Shown in pieces: positions 55,277 through 64,000 of a stretch of 64,000 bases of DNA. A model generated the notes under the pieces. It did not search any database and was not told where the DNA came from. It saw nothing but the letters and a program-made list of their open reading frames with translations. The position numbers were made by a program, and so were the translations under genes. Origin of the DNA: Chondrus crispus (lineage: Eukaryota; Rhodophyta; Florideophyceae; Gigartinales; Gigartinaceae); NCBI RefSeq assembly GCF_000350225.1, contig NW_005179090.1, forward strand, positions 228,628-292,627, read 5' to 3'. Every line of letters starts with the position of its first letter. Within the stretch, counting starts at the first letter, position 1.

Positions 55277-55978
55277 TGTCGTGCACTGAGGGGGAAGGGG
55301 TGGGATCCCCCTCTGGCAGAGCGCGCGCGTTCGGGGGCGCGTGTAGGGGGGTTATCGGGAGACCACCCGTAAGGGACCGGTACGGGGCCGGGCGCGAAGC
55401 GCAGTAGGGAAAGTAAGGGAAAAAGAGGCAAAACAGAGCCCAGGAGGGGCGGAGCGGTAGGGACAGCTGTCGCGCGGAGAGCCGGGCGTGGCGGGACGAC
55501 GCGCGCGGTAGAGACAGGAGGGAATCGGGACGTAGATGGCTCGCAGGGTACCGTCGTGGGACGGGGACCGACGCGAGGCTACGACTCCGTTCCAGAAACC
55601 CGAGTTGTAGACCCAAAGCTTCGTGCCGATTTACTTAGGGTCGGACGTCGGCTATATACTAGCCGACGTCCGGGCGATAATTAATTAAACTAAAATTACT
55701 AAATTGGACGACGGCGGCGATGGCCGGAGAAACTCCTCTTGGGGAGGTATGACAACCACTACACGTGGGGTATGACACGATTAACGTGAGGAATAACACG
55801 GGTACACGTGGATAGAACTGTCAGTATGTCGACAGGGCTCCATGGAGCTTACACCCGGACACGAGCGGGGGTTTGGATACACGGTTACACGTGGTACATA
55901 CCTCACTTATGATAGTGAGGCATTCCGCGTGTGCTACAGTACAGCACCGCGATTACGCGGGGCGGTCAGTGCTCTACA
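55277..55978 (-). repeat. 3' LTR of the Ty3/gypsy element (702 bp)
   Basis: Starts TGTCGTGCACTGAG and ends TGCTCTACA; a C6 tract follows at 55982-55987, i.e. a G6 purine tract upstream of the LTR on the element's strand. The left 490 bases match the LTR at 39621 closely (same order of blocks, few small gaps). The remaining 210 bases are unlike that LTR but also hold CACGTG sites (about 55761, 55804 and 55887). Confidence 0.85.
55643..55671 (-). promoter_or_regulatory. TATA-containing hairpin in the LTR
   Basis: Stem GGACGTCGGCTA pairs perfectly with TAGCCGACGTCC around a TATAC loop. It corresponds to 39991-40017 in the other LTR, with an outer base pair and the loop changed but pairing kept. 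Likely core promoter with an ACGT-type bZIP site. Confidence 0.6.
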
Positions 55979-56015
55979 TAGCCCCCCTCTTAGAATAGAG
56001 CGTCCGCGCGAACGG
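55979..56015 (-). other. Polypurine tract of the Ty3/gypsy element
   Basis: On the minus strand AAGAGGGGGGCTA runs directly into the LTR start TGTAGAGCAC. The sequence beyond (AGAGCGTCCGCGCGAACG) corresponds to the hairpin block at 41230 and 46208 but pairs less well here. Confidence 0.75.
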
Positions 56016-56161
56016 TAATTTCCGCGAAAATTTGAGGAGCTGAAGATTCCGGACACCCTCCCACCGTCCTGACGCGCTCTAGGGGTAGGTTTCGACGAGG
56101 CCCACCGAAAAGCCAACGGGGGAAGCGTCTCGAGATTTGTCCTGCAGCAGCACCGTCCGAG

Positions 56162-57837
56162 ATGGCGGAGTTCGGGTACCCGTTTGGGGGAGAACCCGCC
56201 TCGAGGGGCGACGGATGGCCTCGTCCGCGCGAGATGTGGGGTCGCAACATGTATGACGACGCGCTCCTCTTCGAGAGGGCACCGTTCATGTCCGCGGACG
56301 GTTTACGCGACGCGGAGGTAGTGCGGAGCTATGCGACCGCGACGGGTGAACTCCCCGGGGGGCTCAGCTTATCAGCTGTGATGTCCCGGGACTTCACACA
56401 CCGTTTGGTGGTGGAGCCGGAGTTATTACGGCCAGGGTACCGGCGGGTGAGCACTGCGGCCAAGGTGGCTTTCGTGGAACTAGTACGGCAGAGAATTCGC
56501 CGGACGCCGTGTAATCGGCTGCTTCCCCGATCATGGGATATGGACACTTGGGCATACCGCAGTGATGCCGATCGTGGTTATGTCGCTAATTTAAAGCGGA
56601 TTTTGGACAATCTCTCCCCAAGGGAGGAAGTCCCCTCAGTGTCGCTCTTGGCTTGGAGGGAAGCGATCCTCCCTCCAGGGTTCGAAGACCGTCCGGAGCG
56701 ACTGAGTGACCCCTCGATGCACGGCAAGTTGAAGTTTGAACGACGCATGCGTAACCGAATGGGGGTGTTTGTCGCTTGCGAGTGGGTGGAAATTACCACC
56801 TTCGAGCGGGACGTGCTCAGCACGCGGTACCCGGAGGTACCCGCGTGGTTTGCCCAGTATGAAGTCCCTGCGGACTTCATAGCTGAAGTGCCACCGTGTT
56901 TGGTGTATTATGGACTGAGGATCATGGACGATCCTCAGTCCTCCCGCTGGATGATATTTTTGAGCGAGTGGCTCGCCATCGTCGCCAAGCGCTTCCTATG
57001 GGCGGCCTGCGACGGGCGGTTGTACGTCCTCCCCCACGCGGTGGTGGAGTGGCTCCGTCGGTTGGACCTATCCCACGTCCTCGGCGGAGTGGCGCGGCAC
57101 GAACGCGTACAGAGCCTGCTCGACGTCCACGAGGCCATCGACTGGCCTCGTGTGCCGTATACTCAGGGGCATCATTTCGATAACCCCCGCGCGCGTCAGT
57201 ACTCGCCGGGGCGGAGGCACGACTCTGGCAATCCTCAGAGCGGAAATTGGGTACGGCTCGAAGCCGGTACGTTCACTCTTGCACAGCCCGAATACTTGAG
57301 GGAGGCAGAGGGGCTCGACGCCGGAGAGAGTGGCGAGGCGGGACGCGTTCGGAGGCGCGAGGATGTCCCGGGTGAGGAGCCCGGTGTGGCACGCGTGCGG
57401 AGACGCGGGGTTGGATTCCCGAAAGCAGCCGGTATCGGACGCGATCAGGGACTGGTCACCGTCTCTGCGGCGGTGGACGTGACCATGGACGGCGTGGGAG
57501 AGCCGGGTGCTTCGCCGGTCGAGGCGGCTGGGCGTCGCGGCCCGACATCGATGTCGGACGCGGAGTTGCGCGTGCTGCTCAACAACCCCGCCTGAGGGAG
57601 AAGGTAAGACGCCTTGTCACTGAGGAGGCGTCGGGCGAGGAGGCGGGGGTAGCCGCGCCCTTCATCGCCTCCGAGGGGGCAGCGGGGGTTCCCGCTCCAC
57701 CCGGAGGACCCGAGGGCGTGGTCGCTGTAGCAGTGGCTGAAGGGGCGACGGAAGTGTCGGGGTCGACGACGGCGGGCGCGGTGGACGCGGTGCCGGAAGA
57801 GGCTCTCGTTGACTACGAGGAGGAAGGGGACCCGTGA
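56162..57837 (+). CDS. Antisense ORF between pol and 3' LTR, unrecognised protein
   Basis: An intact 477-codon frame from the ATG at 56162 to 57597, on the strand opposite to pol. The product is globular in its first 340 residues with many Trp/Arg (PRSWDMDTWAYRSDADRGYV, YEVPADFIAEVPPCLVYYG, RWMIFLSEWLAIVAKRFLW), then a Gly/Arg/Glu-rich tail. At the stop, the next frame continues without a break (RLREKVRRLVTEEASGEE..., ending LVDYEEEGDP at 57837), so the true product probably has a further 80 residues through a frameshift or a single error. No retroviral, nuclease or helicase motif is seen. Antisense ORFs at this place are known in plant Tat/Grande-type elements, but I see no reason to equate them. 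Confidence 0.6.
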
Positions 57838-58149
57838 GGCCGAGGCTTCCTTTAAGGAGGCCCGGTGGTGTGCCTCGTCCGATAGACAAAGAATAAATTG
57901 CATCACTTGTGCTTCCTCGCGCGCGGTACGTAGGGGACAGAACCCCCTTGGTCAAGAGTAGGGAGGGGAAGTTTCCCCGTCTAGGTGAGGAGGCGGAACC
58001 ACGGCAGCCGATGGCCGCGCCGTATGCGGCGCGGCAGCCGCAGTCCGCGAGAATAGCTTCCCTCCCTCGGACGGGGGGGAACTGGACGCGCCCCGGGGTC
58101 GGACCCGGCCTCTTCTACCGGGGGACCACCGCGGGGGTGTCCCCAGGAT
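57838..58149. other. Retroelement 3' untranslated spacer
   Basis: GC-rich sequence between the antisense ORF and the repeat array; no gene recognised on either strand. Confidence 0.4.
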
Positions 58150-58945
58150 ACGAGTAGAATAATTCGCCCCCCCGCCTTTCGGGCAACGCGATACTGAGTA
58201 CGCTAAAAAAAGAGCGGGGACGGTCTCGTCCAACGAGGGGAACAACTTCTCCACCTCCCAAGGGGGGAGGGTGATGCGCACGCTCCGAAAGCGGTAATTA
58301 CCTCGGTGACCGAGTGGAAGAGTGCGCCCCCTTTGCGGGAAGAGGGGGTAGCGAGTACGCTATATTAGCGAGAACAGTCTCGTCGAACGAGGGGAACAAC
58401 TTCTCCACCCCCCAAGGGAGGAGGGTGGCCAGCACGCTCTGAAAGCGGTAATTACCTCGGTGACCGAGTGGAAGAGTGCGCCCCCTTTGCGGGAAGAGGG
58501 GGTAGCGAGTACGCTATATTAGCGAGAACAGTCTCGTCGAACGAGGGGAACAACTTCTCCACCTCCCAAGGGAGAAGGGTGGCGAGCACGCTCTGAAAGC
58601 GGTAATTACCTCGGTGACCGAGTGGAAGAGTGCGCCCCCTTTGCGGGAAGAGGGGGTAGCGAGTACGCTATATTAGCGAGAACAGTCTCGTCGAACGAGG
58701 GGAACAACTTCTCCACCCCCCAAGGGAGGAGGGTGGCGAGCACGCTCTGAAAGCGGTAATTACCTCGGTGACCGAGTGGAAGAGTGCGCCCCCTTTGCGG
58801 GAAGAGGGGGTAGCGAGTACGCTATATTAGCGAGGACAGTCTCGTCGAACGAGGGGAATAACTTCTCCACCTCCCCAGGGAGGGGGGTGGCGAGCACACT
58901 CTGAGGCGGAGAGTACCTCGTTGACCGAGTCGAAGAATTCGCCCC
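58150..58945. repeat. 154-bp tandem repeat array, about five copies
   Basis: The landmark GCGGTAATTACCTCGG starts at 58291, 58445, 58599 and 58753, exactly 154 bases apart; a diverged copy precedes and another follows (58907). Inner copies are almost identical, outer copies have drifted. The array lies in the 3' untranslated part of the Ty3/gypsy element, between pol and the antisense ORF. Confidence 0.95.
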
Positions 58946-59320
58946 CCCTCTGCGGGAAAACGGGTAGCGGTCCACCGGGTTGTTCGCGCCGGCGCGCGCG
59001 CGGTCGCCGTCCCACGAGCGGGGGGTCGGGTGAGTACCCGCCGTACGGCTGGGGAGGAGACACTGCCAACAAAAACCGACGGGACGGGTCGGTGGTCCGT
59101 CCTCGTCCGGCAGGGGAGCTTCCCAAAAAATTAGCGAAAATAACCCACTACGGAAAAAAAATCAAAACTCAAAAAATCAAATGTCACAGGTGGGCGGCCG
59201 TGGTTGGCTGGCGGAGTGGCCCCGGAGGCGGTTCGCGCCGACGCGTTGCGCGTTTCCATGGGGCCGTACAGTTGGCCCTCGTACCTCATCAGGGGAGTAC
59301 AGGGCCGCGCTCTAACCCGC
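58946..59320. other. Spacer between tandem array and pol stop
   Basis: GC-rich then A-rich sequence (a run of A near 59153-59161). A plus-strand frame 58921-59565 is a by-product of composition and overlaps pol antisense. Confidence 0.4.
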
Positions 59321-62300
59321 TTAATTCCCGAGTCCGACGCTGTCGGGATGAGCCCATAGCGCGCGGTCGGGGATTGGGATTCGCTTTTTCCGGCAGTATC
59401 GCGCGACCGTATTGTAGTCGATGTGGCGGGCGGGCTCCCAGGTCGACTCGGCGTCGCTGTACCCATCCCAACGTACGCGAAACAGGGGGAGCCCGTCATC
59501 TCCCAGTCCGTGCCCGATTAGCGAATGTACAACGTAAGCGTCTGTGGGGTCTCCTGCGTTATTGACGGGAGGTAAGGACTCAGCCACCGGTGAGGTATTT
59601 GGCACGCAGAAGGCGTCGGGTTGGAACGTGCACTTCGCGGCAAGACGCGTGGCACCCGACGCAATGAACGCGCGGTGAGCGGGGCCGATCGCCAGAGGGG
59701 CGAAGGGGACAACGCGGCGAGGCGCAGGTGGGTCCGTAGGGGCCACTGTTGGCTCGGGTGCTATAGGGCTCTCCCTCGCAGTCCGCGCGCGCGTTGCGGG
59801 GCGCGAGTCTGATTCTTCCCCACGCGGCGGACTCTCCGTTACCTCGACCTGAGAGCGGTACCCAGCGAGTCTCGAGCGGATGTCCTCGATTCCCCCACTG
59901 GTTACCGCGTCCATCAATCCCGGCGTACGCAACTTCGCGGACGCCGGTGTAGCGAGGGTCCCTTCTGAGGCGGTAGCTTCGGGGAGGTTACTGTCCTCCC
60001 CGTCTAACTCCACCCGTTCCAGCGGGGGATCCTCCCCGTTGCTCCTCAACGGGGGTGCCTTGACAACTCGGTCACGAGAGAGCCGGTCTTTCAGTCCCGT
60101 CCCCCGTAATATGGTGACGGTGTGGTCGTCCACCTGTACGACAGGGAAGGGTCCCTCGGTCCGCGGTGCGAGCTTATTGTTAACCCGGTCCTTGTCCGTT
60201 TTCTCTTCGGACCGTAGCGCAGCCTCGCGGTTCACGAGTACTTGATCCCCCACCCGATAGTCCGGGGTGGGGTGGCGTATCCGATTATCGAAATCGTTCT
60301 TATACCGCTCCTGTCCGGCCAGCAAGTGGCGGCTGGCCGTCGACATCAGGCTGCGGAGCCACGCTAGGTAGCGGATCTTGAACTGCGCCCTTGAGGCGGA
60401 TGGGTCCAACAGCGGCGTTTGTTGCAGGGATAACGGACTCGGGGTCCGGGATAATACCAGGTCGAACGGCCGCATACCGATCATCCTGTTCGCCGTGCAA
60501 TTATAGCCGTACGTCAGTGCGTCCGTGTACTGATCCCAGTCACGTTGATTATCGGCGAGATAATGCCGGAGGGTTGATACCAACGTACGGTTGAATCTCT
60601 CCACCTGCCCATTGGTTTGGGGGTGATACGCCGTGGTAAACACGCTCTCAATTGAGAGTATCCTGCACACTGCGAGGAAAAACCTCGATGTGAATTGTCC
60701 TCCGTTATCGGAGAGAAGTTTCACTGGGGCGCCGTATACGAACACCCAGTGGGAAATAAACGCCTGAGCAACCGTTTCAGCGGTAATCCTCTTGAGCGGG
60801 ACCGTCCTGGTCAGCTTGGAGTATCTGTCCGTCATCACCAAGAGGTAACGGTTTCCTCTTGGTGTACGGGGAAGTTCGCCGAGAATATCGATGGCGATAT
60901 ACTCCAGGGGCCCTGACGGAGGAAATGTCTTCAACTCAGAGTTGTGCTTCCGCAGTTTGATGCGTGCCTTCGCGCAGTCGGGACACATCCTTACGGTCGA
61001 GTAGGAGTCCACCGACATGCTTGGCCAGTAGAACCGCTGTCTTAGCGTATAGAACAATCGCCTGCCTCCCGGGTGACCGGAGGTGGCGGGATAATGCGAC
61101 AAGTACAACAACCTTTCCCGGAGGGTTGTGGGTACTACGATCTGTTCCACACCGTCGAGGTGGGCTTTCCGGCAGACCAGCCCTTCCTGATTCACGAAGA
61201 ATCGGGACCGGCGCAATTCAGCGAACCCCTCCCCCTTCTCAAGACGGGAAGTCACCTCCTTACAAAATGGGTCGGAGTGCTGTTCACGAGAGAAGTCTTC
61301 GTGGGTTATCGCGGCCATCGAGGCCGGGGGGTCCAGCGCGTAGCAACCCGCGGAAATTTCGACGTCGGTGGGGTCGTAGGTCTCCTCTTGATGCTGAGGC
61401 TCATCGTCGAAATTCAGGACGGAGTAGCAAGGAATTTCTTCGTCGGTCGGGACAGTCGTACCCCCCGTAGATGGGATACGGCTCAGCGCATCGGCGAGGC
61501 AGTTCTTGATTCCCTTCACGTAGGTTACGTCGAAGTCATATTCGGCAAGGCGCAAGCGCCACCGGGCAAGTCGGCCACTCGCATCAGCGAGGTTCATCAG
61601 CCACCGCAGGGAGTGGTGGTCGGTGTTGACCGTGAACCGCTCCCTTTCCAGGTATGGGCGGAGCGTCTGCACCGCCCATACGATGGCGAGGCATTCCTTC
61701 TCGGTTGTCGAGTAGTTGCGTTCCGCTGACGAGAGCGTGCGTGACCAATACCCGACAGGGTATCGGTGTCCATCCTCGTGGGTCTGCAGTAGTGTGCAGC
61801 CCAACTGAGCGTCTGATGCATCCGTATCCAGCGAGTAGGGGCGCCCCAGTCTTGGGAGTTTTAAGACTGGTGGCGAAATTAAGCACTCCTTCAGTGTCTG
61901 GAAGGCCGTGGTCTGCTCTTCATCCAGATTGGGAAGGACATCCGGCTCTCCTTTTCGGAGCATAGCCGTAAGGGGCGCCGCTATCTTGGCGAAATGATCG
62001 ACGAAACGTCGGTAGACATTACACATTCCCAAGAACGAGCGCAGCTCGGTCTGGGTCCGTGGTTGAGTCGCTTCTGAGAGCGCTTTCACATTCTTCGGGT
62101 GGACCTCGAGTTCGCCCGGTCGAATGATATGGCCCAGGTACTCGACAGAGTCCTGAAAAAACCTGCACTTGTTAAGTTTAAGTGATAATCCCTCCTGCTG
62201 CAGAGCACGGAGTATTACGTCCACATCCTTGAGGTGCGTGTCATAATCCTTGGAGAAGATTATGATATCATCAAGGTAGATGAGACAGCTCTTCCAGCGA

Positions 62301-63787
62301 TAGCCTGAGAGGAGGATATCCAACATACGTTGAAAGGTGGCCGGGGCGTTCATCAGCCCGAAGGGCATACGGTTGAATTGATACGTCCCGGCGTGGCACG
62401 TAAACGTGGTTTTCGGTCGATCCTCCTTGGCGACTGGAATTTGCCAGTACCCGGAGTTACAATCAAGGGTAGAAAAGACCTTGGCTTCCCCGAGCGTGTC
62501 AAGACACTCGTCCATCCGGGGGATGGGGTAAGTATCTCGCCGGGTCAACGCGTTCAGCCGTCGGTAATCGATGCAGAAACGGAGGCTCCCATCTGACTTG
62601 GGTATGAGCACAACGGGGGACGCCCATTCGGACTTGGACCGGGTGATCACCCCGTTGGCTAACATCTCGTCCACCGAGGCTTGTTCCGCCTCACGGGCGC
62701 GGGGACCAGCGCGATATGGCTGACAACGAAACGGCTTTGCGCCGGGGGTGAGTTCGATGCGATGCTCGGTCGCTCGGACTTCACCCAAATTCCCGTTCCA
62801 CATCGCGGCGTACGGCGCGAGCATGGTGCGAACCTGCCCCCGCACTTGCGCCGGCAGGTGGTCGAGGAGAACTGCCTCCTGCGGAGGGGATGTCTCCGCT
62901 TGGGGGAGGACACCGCGAGGGGGCCTCTCGCCCTGTAGAGAGGGGCTCCCCTCGGAGAATTCCGCGGCTAGGACCGCGTCCAACGGCATCGCCGTGCGCA
63001 CCATCGCCCGCGGATGGGGAGTGACGAAGCCAACGACTTGGTTCTTCGATAGCCTCTTGTCGGCGGACGAGAAGTTCGCCATGAGGACCTTGAACTCTTG
63101 CAACGGGGAGATGCGCACCACCCCGTTGGAGAGGGAGAGCCGATGCTTCGCATATAACTGCGGGTTCGCCTCGAGGACCGAGAGTCCGTTCCGTCCACTT
63201 GTGACGTAAACCCAGGTCTGGGTGCCCGCCGGGAGGTTGACGGCGCGGGAAACCTTGAGCTTGGGCGAAATCCGCCCCGCTTGCGGGGAATACTCCTGCT
63301 CCGTCGGGAGTGGAGGAATGTTCACGGCCCGGGCAGCCGGCTTGCGGACGATGGGAATTTTTGTGCCATCGTCCAGCTCCACCACTTTGCGCCTTGGGTA
63401 AATCGCCTCCACAAACTTGTCGTTGAACTCACACCCCAAAATGACGGGGGCGGCTAGCCGTTCACAGACGATGAATGTACACCTCATGGTGCGGTCGCCT
63501 AACCGCACTACGAGGGGGATTTTTCCGCTTGTACGCAATGGTCTCCCATTGGCGTCAGCGATCGACGGGATTTCTCCCGGAATAATCAGCGCTTCCCATC
63601 CGGAGGGAAGCGTGTTGGCACGTACGAAATTGGAGCCCGCTCCTGTATCCAATATTGTGAGCTGGCGCACCAATATCGACGGGGATAATCCAAGGTCTGC
63701 GTAGACCTTGTAATTCCGCCGAGACAGCGCAAGCGCTGTCTCGGGATGGCTAACACCCCTTGCAGGCGGGGGGGGTTTTTCCGCCAA
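59321..63787 (-). CDS. Ty3/gypsy chromovirus Pol polyprotein with C-terminal chromodomain
   Basis: 1488 uninterrupted codons. Aspartic protease: ILDTGAGSNF near residue 45, with VILGCEF as flap/second half. Reverse transcriptase: LRFCIDYRRLNALT, MPFGLMNAPATFQ and YLDDIIIF (about 503). RNase H: DTDASDAQLG and TTEKECLAIVWA. Integrase: H-x3-6-H...C-x-x-C finger (LSHYPATSGH..., MCPDC, about 900), core Asp (AIDILG, about 963), Asp (LLSDNGGQF, about 1025) and Glu (HPQTNGQVERF, about 1061). Chromodomain: LFRVRWDGYSDAESTWEPARHI, about 1440, which in chromoviruses steers integration to marked chromatin. There is no ATG at the start (codon at 63787 is TTG and the frame is open to about 63941), so it is probably expressed as a gag-pol fusion or by frameshift. 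Confidence 0.95.
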   Translation of the reverse strand: MAEKPPPPARGVSHPETALALSRRNYKVYADLGLSPSILVRQLTILDTGAGSNFVRANTLPSGWEALIIPGEIPSIADANGRPLRTSGKIPLVVRLGDRTMRCTFIVCERLAAPVILGCEFNDKFVEAIYPRRKVVELDDGTKIPIVRKPAARAVNIPPLPTEQEYSPQAGRISPKLKVSRAVNLPAGTQTWVYVTSGRNGLSVLEANPQLYAKHRLSLSNGVVRISPLQEFKVLMANFSSADKRLSKNQVVGFVTPHPRAMVRTAMPLDAVLAAEFSEGSPSLQGERPPRGVLPQAETSPPQEAVLLDHLPAQVRGQVRTMLAPYAAMWNGNLGEVRATEHRIELTPGAKPFRCQPYRAGPRAREAEQASVDEMLANGVITRSKSEWASPVVLIPKSDGSLRFCIDYRRLNALTRRDTYPIPRMDECLDTLGEAKVFSTLDCNSGYWQIPVAKEDRPKTTFTCHAGTYQFNRMPFGLMNAPATFQRMLDILLSGYRWKSCLIYLDDIIIFSKDYDTHLKDVDVILRALQQEGLSLKLNKCRFFQDSVEYLGHIIRPGELEVHPKNVKALSEATQPRTQTELRSFLGMCNVYRRFVDHFAKIAAPLTAMLRKGEPDVLPNLDEEQTTAFQTLKECLISPPVLKLPRLGRPYSLDTDASDAQLGCTLLQTHEDGHRYPVGYWSRTLSSAERNYSTTEKECLAIVWAVQTLRPYLERERFTVNTDHHSLRWLMNLADASGRLARWRLRLAEYDFDVTYVKGIKNCLADALSRIPSTGGTTVPTDEEIPCYSVLNFDDEPQHQEETYDPTDVEISAGCYALDPPASMAAITHEDFSREQHSDPFCKEVTSRLEKGEGFAELRRSRFFVNQEGLVCRKAHLDGVEQIVVPTTLRERLLYLSHYPATSGHPGGRRLFYTLRQRFYWPSMSVDSYSTVRMCPDCAKARIKLRKHNSELKTFPPSGPLEYIAIDILGELPRTPRGNRYLLVMTDRYSKLTRTVPLKRITAETVAQAFISHWVFVYGAPVKLLSDNGGQFTSRFFLAVCRILSIESVFTTAYHPQTNGQVERFNRTLVSTLRHYLADNQRDWDQYTDALTYGYNCTANRMIGMRPFDLVLSRTPSPLSLQQTPLLDPSASRAQFKIRYLAWLRSLMSTASRHLLAGQERYKNDFDNRIRHPTPDYRVGDQVLVNREAALRSEEKTDKDRVNNKLAPRTEGPFPVVQVDDHTVTILRGTGLKDRLSRDRVVKAPPLRSNGEDPPLERVELDGEDSNLPEATASEGTLATPASAKLRTPGLMDAVTSGGIEDIRSRLAGYRSQVEVTESPPRGEESDSRPATRARTARESPIAPEPTVAPTDPPAPRRVVPFAPLAIGPAHRAFIASGATRLAAKCTFQPDAFCVPNTSPVAESLPPVNNAGDPTDAYVVHSLIGHGLGDDGLPLFRVRWDGYSDAESTWEPARHIDYNTVARYCRKKRIPIPDRALWAHPDSVGLGN

Positions 63788-64000
63788 GGTCGGCGTAAGG
63801 TACCGAGCCCTTCGGGGTCGGGGTCTCCCTGGGATAGCCCAGTGTGTTTGCGGCCGAGTATCCGGTACCGCTTCTCCGTCTCGGGAGGTGTGGACGATTC
63901 CGCCTCCTTGGGCGACAGATCCGGGGACGTGCCCGTGTCCACCTCAGCGGCTGCAGGCTGAGGTTCTCCTAGTTTTTTGGAGGCGAAAGAGCTTCCCCGG
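63586..64000 (-). CDS. Possible gag C-terminal frame overlapping pol
   Basis: A second minus-strand frame, open from the window edge to 63586, gives a Pro/Glu/Ser-rich tail (VDTGTSPDLSPKEAESSTPP). It overlaps the start of pol, in the +1 frame relative to it. If real, it is the end of Gag. The run of 8 C at 63768-63775 lies in the overlap. The zinc knuckle would be outside the window. The pol frame is also open here, so this assignment is uncertain. Confidence 0.35.
   Translation of the reverse strand, partial: RGSSFASKKLGEPQPAAAEVDTGTSPDLSPKEAESSTPPETEKRYRILGRKHTGLSQGDPDPEGLGTLRRPWRKNPPRLQGVLAIPRQRLRCLGGITRSTQTLDYPRRYWCASSQYWIQERAPISYVPTRFPPDGKR

Larger units (their letters stand above)
55277..64000 (-). 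mobile_element. Ty3/gypsy chromovirus, 3' portion (5' end beyond window)
   Basis: Minus-strand element seen from gag/pol junction to 3' LTR. Order along its own strand: gag end, pol with chromodomain (63787-59321), 154-bp tandem repeats (58945-58150), an antisense ORF (57837-56162), purine tract, 3' LTR (55978-55277). It sits in the tnp2-like transposase gene; ACATAC next to the LTR is the candidate target duplication. The intact pol suggests recent insertion. Confidence 0.8.

Noticed and set aside
58921..59565. 214-codon plus-strand frame
   Set aside because: It is antisense to the pol C-terminus and the GC-rich spacer; the composition explains the lack of stops.

Overview
This is a nuclear contig from an intron-poor, plastid-bearing eukaryote. 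A florideophyte-like red alga is my best guess, not a proof. The support is: long intronless genes (VPS45, ETF-ubiquinone oxidoreductase, an armadillo protein, GATA-type factors); two proteins with plastid-type leaders; pyrimidine-rich sequence just before several start codons; a plant-like GATA finger spacing (CX2CX18CX2C); and a very heavy load of diverse transposons.

Layout. Positions 1-18.5 kb form the gene island: a VHL-beta-domain protein with a thylakoid-lumen-like leader (+), an armadillo-repeat protein (-), an ABHD10-like alpha/beta hydrolase without its catalytic serine (+), VPS45 (+), ETF-QO (-), then two tandem genes (+) that both join an N-terminal or central GATA-like zinc finger to a C-terminal PB1 domain. 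From 18.9 to 39 kb is a transposon graveyard: a Helitron PIF1 helicase, a complete pogo/Tigger element with inverted repeats and TA duplication, two HARB1-like transposases, a PiggyBac transposase nested inside a PIF/Harbinger element with TAA duplication, a second pogo-like transposase and a Ty1/copia pol on the minus strand. Nearly all are broken, mostly by in-frame stops.

From 39.6 to 46.2 kb lies a large LTR-retroelement relic: a 1.6 kb LTR, a purine tract, and a long plus-strand reading frame with three stops. From 47 to 50.3 kb are degraded fragments of cellular genes, in which a Deg/HtrA-type protease is joined to a RUVBL2 fragment. A gene of unknown function (51.1-52.2 kb) and a tnp2/CACTA-like transposase (53.1-55.3 kb) follow. 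The transposase is cut by the 3' LTR of a Ty3/gypsy chromovirus running on the minus strand to the window end. Its pol (protease-RT-RNase H-integrase-chromodomain) is intact. Between pol and the 3' LTR it carries an antisense reading frame and a 154-bp tandem repeat array.

The most unusual items are the tandem GATA-PB1 pair, the lumen-targeted VHL domain, and the retroelement family with antisense genes, a shared TATA-containing hairpin promoter and a hairpin beside the polypurine tract. All calls come from reading the sequence; no searches were run.
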